Shown piece by piece: positions 21,850 to 34,000 of a stretch of DNA of 64,000 bases. Source of the DNA: Vitellaria paradoxa (Eukaryota > Streptophyta > Magnoliopsida > Ericales > Sapotaceae); NCBI GenBank assembly GCA_019916065.1, contig CM034242.1:13274879-13338878 (forward strand). Direction: 5' to 3'. Below the pieces are notes generated by a model. The model saw only the letters and a program-made list of their open reading frames with translations, searched no databases and was not told the origin of the DNA. Both the position numbers and the translations under genes were made by a program. Position 1 is the stretch's first letter. Each line of letters starts with the position of its first letter.

Positions 21850-24800
21850 GGAGAACATGCATGCCCCTTTATCTATACGGGAACATGATGTCTCCTCTTC
21901 TCATTATAATCATCAAGTCATATAACTTCTCACATCTACGGGGGAGAAGATATATAGAACCAATGGCCTTGAAATTTCATTTTGCTTTCATAGGCTTTCA
22001 ATCCTTCAAGTCATCAACCTTGTGCGTAGGATGAGATCAATCTTGCACGATTGCAAATCAAACGTTGCAATTCATTGAGATAAGATGGGCCTTTACAGAT
22101 GTCTTCTAATATCAATAATTGGTGCTGCCGAGCCATGGACGTTGTGTGCTTGAACATTATTCTTTTGGTGGATCCATTGAGCTACCAAACTAGAATCTAG
22201 CATTTGATCAAGAAACATATTCGAATACCAATTAAAATTTCTTAATAAGCAAGGATGGATCTATCAGCAATTAAAAACACAATTTCAAATGTGCGGATTC
22301 TATCACAAACACAATATAAAATATGTAAAAAAATAAAAGAGATTGAACACATGAATTTTACGTGAAAAAAACCTTGTGGGAAAAATTATGAGAGAACTAA
22401 AAATTTCCATTACAAGCAAAGCATATCTCAATTACAAAGTTTTATTAACAATCAGATTGATGCCTCGATTTTATTGTTGAACCATTTGACTCATAAATAA
22501 GTAAAATAATCCAATTTGGAAAGCCTCCTCAATCTTCATAACGCACTAAAAGATTACAATCACCTTCATTGACGCACAATAAAGAGCGTACAAGCATTCG
22601 AATGTTTTCAAAAGATTATCTTGAAGAAGTTTGGTAGAATCAATTTATCTTGAATAGAAGAAAGAGATAAACTTATTTTTCAAGCACAATAAGTGTCTAA
22701 ATATTGCTATAATGTATTCCAAAACCCCAAGAGAAGATCCCTTTAAATAAGTATGAACAAATTCTATGCAAAAGAAAATTTTTGAAAAGTAGTTTTCTAC
22801 TTCTAAAATAACACATTTACCCATAAAATAAAGAATAAGAAAAAAATTACAAATATTTTCTGATGCAAATTAGATCCTTTAAACTTCATCACTATGATAC
22901 GTTTTTACATCTCTTCTCAAATTCCATCTCTTTCCAACCTTTCCTAACCTAGGTAACTTTTTTTAAATAACGTTTTACACTGTTTTTTTTTTTTTTCTTT
23001 TTTTTTTTGTTTTTTTCCGTTCAATCACGTTTTAAGGTTCAATTTAATCTTATTTATTTGTGTAATATATTACCTTTCTAAGTGTTGTTCAATACTTTAC
23101 TTATTGCAATAATATATATATATATATATATATATTATGTTTCCAATGCTGTTTTAAGATACGTATATTTTGTTTGTTTGTTTATTTTTTAATAGCAGTG
23201 TTTTTCATTGAAGTTTTTTTTTTTAAAGTATTATTATTTATATTTTTGTATAGTATTTCTCAGTTTATTTATTTATTTGTTAGAATTATGTAGTCAAATA
23301 GGTATTATATTATAATCATATTATGTCTTATAGTGTAGTTTGTCAGTAAACCCAATTACTTTGTACTTCCAAATTAGAATTCCTTGGGATTACAACTTTA
23401 AGGCATTTAGTTTTAATTTATGTTTGTATTTATTTTTAATCATTTCAAGATGGATATTTAGTCCTATTTGATACATTAAGAGTTTATTTATTGATAACAT
23501 AGTGTATAGTAGTAAAATAATAAGACATTTTTTTTTATGTTTCTTCTCAACTCACAAATAAGAAGAAATAAAATAATTATTTTTTTCTCCTAAACTCTCA
23601 AACAAATGAAAAAAAAATTATTATTATTTCTCTTCTTTTCTCTTCTCTCCTAATTTATGTTTTTTTTTTCTTTTCTATTATTATTGCTTTGCCACATTAT
23701 GACGATTCTAATTGCATTAGTTTCTGCATAAATACTGATTGAGAACATTCACGTGGAAAAGAACATTATATTCCTAAATTTTTCATTAATAAAAGGAATA
23801 TATAATTAAAATGAATTAGGTTATTTAAGGTGTGCTCGTGTTTGATTTAGTAAATAATTTATTTGAGCTCAATTAAAAACATAAAAAAACTAAATTTGAA
23901 TTAGTGTTTGAACTCGTTATATTATTAAATTTAGTCATTCAAAATTTTACTTGATTAAATAATACTAAATAATTTATAGTATAAAATATTAATTTATTTG
24001 AGCTCGTTTCGAAATTAATTTGATTAAAAGTTTGTTTGAGTTTGTTTCAATTGTTAAATGAATCGAATTTAAACTAGCACTTTAAAATCTTCAAAGTTTA
24101 ACTGGCCTAATTTAGTGTTTCTTTAACTCCACCGATCAATATTGGTGTGCCAAGAATTGAATATTTAAGCTTGAATTCCAAGATATATGCGTATTTATTT
24201 ACATAGTAATAGTCGTTGGATGTATTGGCGTGCAATTAAGGGATGGCATGCATTTAGTTAACGCTCAAATTTATTAGATTATTTGACTTGTTGACTTCCA
24301 CCCATCATGTCAAAAGAAAAGTATCAATCTTTTATTTCCTGCATAGATAGTATATATGCTGACTTTGTGGGCATCTACTTTTGAAAATGAATTTATTCAT
24401 TTTCAATTTAGAATTACTTAAAAAAAAAAAATTAATCCATAAAGATGTACACAACAGTAAGCGGGCATCCGGAGTGAAAAAAAAAAATAAAAAACAAAAG
24501 TTAATATAAATTAATAAAAATTACAATATTTTAATTCGTGTATGCAGCGAATAAAAAATTTTTAAAATTTATAGAGATTTATTATTTTTTATTTTTTATA
24601 GAGTTCTAAACACACCCTAAGTAGATACTTTTTGATAGCATTTAGAGTTCTAAAAAAGTTTAAAAAAATCAAAAGTTAGTATTGAACTGATGTAAAAGTG
24701 ACATATGGTGAAATCTAATTGAAAAAATTTGAGAATTTTTAGAGTTTTTTTTTTTCTTTTTGAGTTCTTTAGAAAATTTTGAAGTTTCATATGGAGCTAC

Positions 24801-27450
24801 CTTTTAAACGTACCAAGATTTTAAAAATGTACCTCTTGGAAATATTATGTATGTGTTTAGAGTGCAAAGATTGGCTAATTTTTTTAATTTTTTTTCTAAT
24901 TGTTACTAATTTTTTCACACTTTGAAAAGCACACTAAACAAATGACGATTCAAAATTGAGTACTTTTATTTTTTTATGTCAAAATTTCACACTCCAAACA
25001 GGCACTAATTAATCATTTTTTTCTTAAAAAATTATAATATAAATTTATAAAACTTATTAAAATTTTCTTTTATTACAAAATTGTATCGCTACATATATAA
25101 TTTTATTATACATTTTTGTCAAAAATAAAAAATAAGTATGAATTTAAAATGCCCACCATAGTTTTATTTATAATATTTTGGTACATCAAATGGTCCAATC
25201 ATGAGTTGATAGTGTCTGGCTTATGCTTAAACTTGCGTCATTAGTGTGGCATTATAACACCCAACTCTCATTCACAAGCTCTTTCCAAAAATATGCCCTC
25301 AATAATAATTGAAATTATAACCGAGTGTTAAAACATTTATATCAAACTCATGACCACATTTAGTCTTGATTAAAATTAGTATTAAGATCATTCGCAATTC
25401 TTTTATCTTTTTCTTTTTCTATTCTAATGTGCTGAAATCACTTTTAATCCCGTTTGGAGTAAGAAAAAATAAGATAAATTGAGATAAAATGTAGTTTGAA
25501 GTTGATTTTGGCACTTTTTTTTTTTATGAAAAGTAAAAAACCGTGGGAACGATTTTCTAAATCCGTTCCCACATATTCAAAAAAATTCACAAAAAATAGC
25601 GACAATAGTACTCGTTTGAAAGCTTTTGACACGAAGAATATAATTGTATAAAAAATTTACACATTCGGTTAACCTACTTCTTGATTTTTTATTTTTTAGT
25701 GAAATATTAAAATTTTTTGAAATTCGTAATAACGAAAAAATTAGAGGCAGAAGAGTTGTTGGAGATTTATAGAGATTTATAGAGATAGTTTATGATGCAA
25801 AATGAAACGTTAGTGGCGGATCCAATCATAGCCAAACGGTAGTGGTCATTGTCACTGTGATTTGAAAAAAATAAGAGTAAACCCGCCCCACTATTCATAT
25901 TCATGCTCATACCTGACCCAAAACCCATATGCAACTAAAAATATATTCTATCCGAATGTAATACTCAACTCAAACCCACTGATCAGTCTCTCCCAAACCA
26001 GCTCTCCCTATCTCCCGCCTCGTCTCTCCCAAACTCAAATCCACTCTCTCGGGCTCTTCTCTGCTACTCTCTGTCTCCCACCTCTCAATCCCTTAGTTTC
26101 TCGCCTTTCAGTCTCTCGATCTCTCCTCTCAATGAAGAGTAAGAACTAAAGATCTGGGATTGAGGTCTAGCCGCTTATGAGGTTGGAAACTTGCTGAACT
26201 GGCAGTTTGAATGTTATAATATCTTTTCATTTTTTAAAAAAATTTATCATCTTAATTATAAATAATGATTCAAATATAATTTTCGCCTCTACTAGAAAAA
26301 ATTTCTGAATCCGCCAACGATCACTTTCAACTTTGTTCATCCAATAGATTTTTTTATATTAATTTCCTGTATGGTTAAAAATTGTAATTATTTATTTTTT
26401 AAATTTGAAATTTAACGGACATTTATTTTTTGAATGAGAGAATTATGACCCCAATGAAATTAAGAGAGATAAAGTAAAAATATTAATTTTTATTATATAA
26501 GGAGTATGTTTTTCACTCCTTACGTAGGAGGCACCACACCAACTTAAGGTCTAGGGGATGGGTTGGACATTGTTTTATTGTTAAAATACTTAGATTTAGG
26601 AATAGAAATGAGGAAAGAGAATCCATTGCAAATGCTTGGGTTCCGTTTGGATAATTCTGAAATTTGAATTAACGAATGTGAGATTAAATTATATTAAAAT
26701 ATAATATAAATATTTAGTTTATGTAAAAATAAATGTAAGATTTCTGATAATATCGCTAAAATAGTGAAGTCACAACATTTTAAAATAATGCTACAATTAT
26801 CATCAAAGGTTTCAAATAAGTAGTTTTTCTTTTTTTTTATTATTTCAAATTTGAAGTCATAATAGATTTATTTCTAGGCTAACAAAATAATATTGTAGTA
26901 GTTCTTCGTATAAAAATAGCACATAATTTCTTAGTATTAAATTATAATTACAAATAAAAATGTATGCTTTCAGATTGTTAAATTTTAATTCAACATTTTT
27001 TATTTTAAATTCCCGAATTGACATTGAAACCGTCAAACGCCCCGAGTCCCACTCTATTTGCTATTGTAACGATCTACGATCATAAGCCAAGTCAAGAGTC
27101 ATGACTGATGTCGTGTAAAGAAGAACAGTCAAAAAAAATTCCATTAAACAATTATTAGCACTTGCTTGAAAATTAAAGAATTTTAAATATGCACCTTTTT
27201 TTTTTAATGGAAGGAATCATCCGTTGGGTTCTACGGACTTACCGAGTTACAAACTCTGTGAAAGAGTAGCACGTTCCACCACCACGGTCACCCACCTAAT
27301 TATCTGATTTGCACAGAATAAGAATTCAAATTCACAATTCGAAGATGTCACTCAAGTTTTAAACTCGACCTTACTCCATTTAACCAAGCCAACGGTTATT
27401 ACACCCTTGTTATGGTCATTGCTAATTGATCAATTGCTTTGTTAAAGCAC
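21850..27450. other. Intergenic DNA, no gene recognised
   Basis: This 5.6 kb is A+T-rich with simple repeats: (AT)n at about 23110-23135, T runs at 22980-23010, and mixed (TTTA)/(TTTG) tracts near 23170-23280. The stretch 22320-22700 (acgtgaaaaaaaccttgtgg...) resembles copia LTR leader DNA, but no matching second LTR was found. A small terminal-repeat element may lie at about 24855-25003 (TGTTTAGAGTG at the left, CACTCCAAACA at the right). Confidence 0.45.
25813..26322. mobile_element. Possible DNA transposon remnant with GGCGGAT ends
   Basis: The left end TGGCGGATCCA and right end TGAATCCGCCA are near inverted repeats. The flanks show only a weak similarity, so the target duplication is unproven. 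The interior is C+T-rich with repeated 'ctctccc' phrases and no coding sequence. Confidence 0.35.
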
Positions 27451-27456
27451 AATATA

Positions 27457-27614
27457 GCCTTGTTTAGAGTTGGTAAAAAAAAATATAAAATTTTATAGAA
27501 TTTTATAAACATAAATTACGAGAGTATAAAATTTAAATTCTCTATTCATTACATGAAATACGAAATATTAATTTTTATAATTTTATACACTTTTATACAA
27601 TTCTAAACACAGCC
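27457..27614. mobile_element. Small MITE, 158 bp
   Basis: The left end is GCCTTGTTTAGAGTTG; the right end reads inward GGCTGTGTTTAGAATTG. The repeat AATATA flanks both sides (27451-27456 and 27615-27620). It is A+T-rich between the ends and has no coding capacity. Confidence 0.6.
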
Positions 27615-27917
27615 AATATATCCAATATAGGCAACCGAGTCCACTTTTGCAGAGCACTAGCCAGCCTACAAGTCACGCCACGGTGACGCCGTTCAGAGCG
27701 TAAATCACCTTAAACGACAACGTACCGTCCCCAACTTTTGATATGGGAAACGTCATCTCTGCAACAGAATGTCGCCCGTCTCCAACCAATCGAAGTAGAT
27801 CCAGTTTTAATTTTATTGGTTTGTTTATTTATTTCATTTTTTCATGTTTTTTTTAAGCAAAAGCGAGAATCTGTAGAACTGTTTATGGGTTCTCTCGCTA
27901 AAAATCTCTACTCTCTC

Positions 27918-27928
27918 CCCCCACCCCC

Positions 27929-27963
<35 letters not shown>

Positions 27964-27964
27964 A
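27918..27964 (+). promoter_or_regulatory. (CT)n tract followed by TATA region, SPPL promoter
   Basis: A CT-repeat of about 26 bases runs directly into TATATATATATAAG, some 80-90 bases before the SPPL start codon at 28042. Pyrimidine patches next to TATA boxes are frequent in plant core promoters. The role is inferred from position only. Confidence 0.5.
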
Positions 27965-28041
27965 GCATATAATCCATATATTATCATATTGTTTAGTTTA
28001 GAGGCTCTGATGACCTGAGAGAAGAGGCATCAAACTTCTGG

Positions 28042-31000
28042 ATGGATTTGCAGAGAATATGCTGCTTTGTGTGCGTATACGCAGTCATTGCACTCGTCTT
28101 CAACAGCCCTTGTTCGGTTCTAGCTGGCGACATCGTTCACGACGACGATTTGGCTCCGAAGAAGCCTGGTTGTGAGAACGATTTCGTGCTGGTACATCTA
28201 CTGCTTCTCGTTTTTCATATATGTATATGTGCATAGATGTATATTTCTCGTGAATTTAGCCCTCTTCTTTGTTCTTTGATTCTTCAACTTTTTATCTTCA
28301 ATAGCTGTGCCTATGCCCGGAAATCTATCAGTGGTGCCGAGTTTGATGATTTGGCTACAAAAAGAAAACAATGATGATCCTTGCAGGAAAACTTTAGTTA
28401 GCTTCATTATTAGGCCTTTTTCTCTTCAATTTGGGTCCTTCAAATTCAATTACTTTTTTTTTTTCCCTGCTTCATAATTTCTTCCATTTGCAGTTCAATT
28501 ACAGTAGTTTTACCTTTTTCGTTTATGTATTTTTTATTTTTTACCTTTTTTTTTGGGGGGGTGGGTGGGGGAAGAAAAGGTCAACAATAATGATGATTCT
28601 AGAGTTTGCTTCCTTCATTTTCCGACATTATAATTGACATCCCACCAAAAAATAAATAAATAAATGAATAAATAAACAAATACCCCCTATCGCAGAGCGA
28701 TGCAATGGTTGCTCTTTTTATAATTGAAATCCTATCCCATTCTTTTTATTTTATTGCTAATTTTTGTTTCAAGATGAATAAATATGGTACCTGCATAATT
28801 TAGTAAGTCATAAATGGGAAATTTTATTGTGATTTTATGAACTATTGTCTCTAACTTAATACTGGCCACACTGTAGCTGCTAATCACCAAAGTGACAGGC
28901 TATGTTACACGGATTAATGGACTTTTCTAAACATGTGATGGATCGAATATTTGGCACTTGGATAAAGACAACTAGGTAAACGTATGATATATGCATCTCA
29001 TATATAATTGGGCATTCAGACAAACGTGTTTAGCTATTCAATTTTAGTACATAATTATACATGAAATATTCCAATGACTCTTCGTAAATATTATGTTATC
29101 CTATAAAATAAAGTAATTATATTAAATGTGTGAATATTTTTTGGTGACTTCTTATCATTGTATAAGAGAATTAATGAATTTAACTTTTAGACACTTACTT
29201 GTTCCCAATGCGATGCCACGTAACATAGGTGATAAGTGTAGGTACCCCCAAGTAAGGAAGGCCCCAAGGGCGGACGAGTGGGGCCATGACCCCTTAAGTT
29301 TTGAAAATCCTTTTTCATACTCCCACAGATTTTAGGATTTTTTTCATATAATATAGTGTTTGGTCCCCCCTAAGTTTTGAAAATCCTTTAATACCCTCAT
29401 AGATTTTAAGATTTTTTTATACAATATAGTGTTTGACCCCCCAAAATTTATAAAATTTTACTTTATTCTCCACTCAATACAAAATTTTTTATATTGGCCC
29501 CCTTTACCCAAAATCCCTAAGTGTTCTCCACATGGCACAATCTCCTCCAACCATGTGTCAGTTTCTTCAAGGGACACTTGGACTTTGCCTTAATCCTCTG
29601 AATTGACTTGAAATTGGATGCGGCATGTCTTGCTCAATTGAGTAACTTGCCATGCTACCACCCTCGCCACTTGGACGTGCTTCCCACTTGGACGAGCTTC
29701 CTCTCTTGAGAGAGATCTTACCTTTCATCCTTCTATTTAAGAAAAGCACCCAAGTTTGACATACTCACTTAAGATCACTCATGAGGCTTGTGGAACGGAG
29801 GGACGAACAAGGATTTACCGTGATGAAAGTTCTCTCTTCCCAGGGAGACTGCATCTCGACCATCTAAGAGAAAGATACCCATCTATGTATTAAATGCACT
29901 GAATTGTCAAGCATTTAATGCCTTAGCTAGCATATATCAAAGGGGCATACGTCCCATTTCCGCTAGCCAAACCCCGATTAGCAAGAATCTCGAACTAGCA
30001 TAGTGGTTCACCATAGGCATTAACCCTTCCAAACATTCTCCCATGTTGTTTGCTCCCTTGATGTCTGAGCCATAGACCTGCCTTTGACTTGTCGTAACAA
30101 CCTAGGACAAATACTATAAATATCCCATTGATTAATCTTATTAATTCAAGGACATTGAATGTTCATCAACCCTTAGAGATTCTTCCCCTAGAACACTATC
30201 TCTTTCTCTCTTGGTTGTTTTGTTCTTCCTCTTACCCATTGGTAACTCATCGAGTCCCTAAAGAGCGATGCCTCCTAATTTCCAACACGAGGTGCTCGCC
30301 ATACATGGACTCATGTGCCCCTCTTTCATACACACAATAGGCATGAATAATGTTGTTCTTTAAATTTGTTTTCATAGCATAGTTCAAAGTCGCAGTCATG
30401 TCAGCCGAGATCTCGGCATCTCATCTCAACATCGGGAGACATCAAGATGAGATCTCGCGGCACGTTAACTTTAAGCGATTTGGCCATGACTTGTACCATA
30501 TCAGGTGATACATTGGCGAGATATTAGGAGACAACTAGATATCGGCCCAATTCGCTACTAGATTAGGCGATATCTTGGCGAGATATTGAGAAATAAGGAG
30601 ATATCGGCCCAATTTGTGATTTGACTTTTTTGGATCCTCTAATTATTCAATCATTATGTATCCTCTAATATCGTGATATAATGCTGTGACCGCACGAAAC
30701 ATTTGGTGATTGAGGTGTTTGTTGCGACTACGACTTTGAACTATGCTTCATAGTTCTTTATTTCTTGGTTAGCCATTTTGTTGTTTCACTTGAATCAGTC
30801 ACGGATCTTTGGATATGTCTTTATAGTTTTTTATTGCCAGGTTGTTAATTGTTTTGTCTCACTATGGATTGTTCATAAATTTGACATTGCTTTTTTAGGT
30901 AAAAGTTCAAACTTGGGTTGATGGCATAGAGGACAGTGAATTTGTTGGTGTCGGTGCTCGATTTGGCACTACCATTGTGTCAAAAGAGAAAAATGCAAAC

Positions 31001-34000
31001 CAAACTCGGCTTATGCTTTCAGACCCTCGAGATTGTTGTAGTCCACCAAAGATCAAAGTATTTTTTTCACTTGCATTTATCTTTTAAACATTGAACTTTC
31101 TTATACAGGGGAATCTTACTTTGTTTAATAAATACCAATTAATTCTTAATTTTTGATTTGTTAGCTTGCTGGAGATATCATCATGGTGGACCGAGGTAAT
31201 TGCAAATTTACCACCAAGGCAAATGTTGCTGAAACTGCCGGTGCTTCAGCAGTCCTCATTATAAATAACCAGAAGGGTAATTAGTAATTCCACATGTACC
31301 ATGTTTTATATGCTGCCTGTGTATTAATAATGATAGTTCCAAGAAACTTCACTAATAATCACTTCTCTGTTTATCGTGAAATTTGTTTAGATAGAATGAT
31401 TAGCATTTACTGTACAATTCTTTTTTTCTTTTCATAGTCACTCTTACAGTGTTTCCTAGTAGGGCTTATATCACTAGTTTGGGAGACCTAAGACCCTCAA
31501 GAGTTTAAAGGTTGGAAGACAGGTACCTTGCTAATCTTGCTTGTTTGCTAGAAAAAAGCTTTTTCCTTTTTTTGTCAAGCAGAAGGTTCAAGAATTATTC
31601 CATCAAAAGTCCTTGAAGCTGTGTCTAGACTCTACACAAATCTACAATCATCCCAATTCACAGCGATGCTTGAGTGCACAAATTCTATATGTTTCACTCT
31701 AAGTTGCGCGGACCCCCCAAAACTGTGGAGTACCCACTCGGGTGCGGGTGGGGTGCGGGTGTGGGTGTGGGTACAGAGTCGGGTACGGCACTTTCAATCC
31801 GGATACAACTGTGATAATTAGTTGAAAGAATCATCCATTTTGAATTTCTCCCGCAATGGCATTTTCCGGCCATGGTGTTCTCCATCCAAAGGGTTCTTTG
31901 GAAGGCTTCAACCTTTTGTCTTCTTTGTGTTGATTACATAAAGATAATTAAGTTTTACAACCTTTATCTATATTACATAGAAGTCACATGTCCCAAGCAA
32001 GCTATTAATTACATTAACATTAATTATACTAATAGAAACATTCCCATGTAAGACTTTTGCTCTTCCATTTGTGTATATAGACTTTTTCTCTTCCATTTTG
32101 TGTATTATGTATAGTGAGAGAGAGAGTCAGTAGACAAAAGGACAAACAACAAATAATTAAAAATATATACTTAAAATATTAATTTATAAAATAAATAAAA
32201 ATTACATGGGAATACGAAAGGGCAAATGACAAATAATTAAAAATATATACTTATAATATTAATTTATAAAATAATTAAAAATTACATGTCGTATCCTAGT
32301 ACCCGTATCCGAATTCGGATCCATATCCGCGTATCCTCTATTCTCTAGACTTGCATTATCCGACACCTAGATTCACACCCGCACCCGATTCGAGTCCGGG
32401 GTCCGAGCAACATAGGTTTCACTGATAGTGAGCACAGTGGCCACAGATTAAAATATGATGTCAGTGACTTCAGATTGGTGGGAATGGATTCAGAACCGGT
32501 TCCCAACTACGGTGTCTATTGATCTCCAGAACCAGCTGTTAAACAATTGTTTAGTGAAGTTGAAGGACAGCCTTTCCCTGGAATTGATCAAGTTTGGGGA
32601 TGTGAATTATATAAGTCCTGTATTGATTGAGATATTGTTGCAATGCCGATGGGCTTAGGTAGCTTCTCATGAACAGTGAGGGACTGCTACTGGATTAGAA
32701 AGTTTAAAAATGTATTAGCTTACAAACCTTGAGGTTAGCTCAGCTGTTCGTTAATTCCAAAACCCCACAGATTAGTTGAGATGCGCGCAAGTTAGTCCGA
32801 ATACCTTGAGTTATAAAAAAAGGAAAAAAAAGTATTAGCTTACAAATTTTTGGATTGATTGAAACATGGGCAAGACAGATGGGCTTAGGCAGGTTCCTAT
32901 GTATAGTCAATGAATAATGTTAGATTAGAAAGTTTAAGGTATGCTTAGGATTACCGATGATGTTCCCTGCACGCAATTCTTATAATGCCCTTCGTAGGTC
33001 AAAAATTGAAAAAAAAAAAATAATAAAATTGTTGAGATTGGGAGAAAAATCTGTTTCTTTACTTTCATTGGTTGCATCAACTAGAGATTGTTTGCATTTA
33101 GGTTACTAACCCCAACGATGAATTTTGGTTATTCTATTGTGCAGTGAAGTTGGTTGTGGAGGAAAGGCACTTGATTACTTTAGTTCCACTTCTTATTGTA
33201 GAATTGATGGTACCTGCTAACACAAATCCTCTCTTCTTAATGATCTGTTATCCCTTTTATTCGTGTTGTGTTAACGGTTACTTCACATTTGATAATGATA
33301 CTATTCTAACCTATATAATTATTTGTCTTGCTCTATGTTTGAACCTCCTTTGTGATGGACATGCATAAAGGATCTGAACTAATATATGAAATGGTTAAAT
33401 TAAGTTGCTTGCTATTGTTTTGTATATGAAAGTCTGAAACAGCAGGAAATGTAGAGATTGGTTGCATTACTGAAATTGAGGTTCTTCCTTGCAATTTCTA
33501 TTTTATCAGGCTTGTTTCTTTTACCTGCAGAGCTGTACAAGATGGTGTGTGAACCTGATGAAACTGATTTAGATATACACATACCTGCTGTCATGCTTCC
33601 ACAAGACGCTGGTGCAAGCTTGGAGAAAATGTTGACGAATAGTTCATCAGGTAATTTTTCCGTATTATCCATATAAAGAAAAACCTAAAATTTCCTTCTT
33701 GAAGACTAATTTCACATTTTCTGCAACAAGTACTATGGTTTTCTGCTTTAAAAAAAAATGCTTTCAACTTCTATTTTTGACTCAAATAATTTACTAATTT
33801 ATTTTGGATCATGGCTAAAAGAATATAACTACTTTCTGCGCTTTCTGTTTGAGTTGTGACCAAACAGCCACCTCATAGACTTTGAGGAAAAAAGAAGGAA
33901 AGAAAAACTTTTTTCATTTATAGACAATACAGCATTACTTGGATTGCATGAAATCTAATTCAAATGTCTTGGATAACCAAATACAATTTTGTACCTGAGT

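Noticed and set aside
22320..22700. Copia LTR leader-like sequence
   Set aside because: A phrase typical of copia LTRs is present, but no partner LTR, TG/CA ends, PBS or target duplication could be located.
32135..32290. CRISPR-like spaced repeats
   Set aside because: These are tandem duplications inside a plant transposon; no regular repeat-spacer array occurs anywhere in the window.
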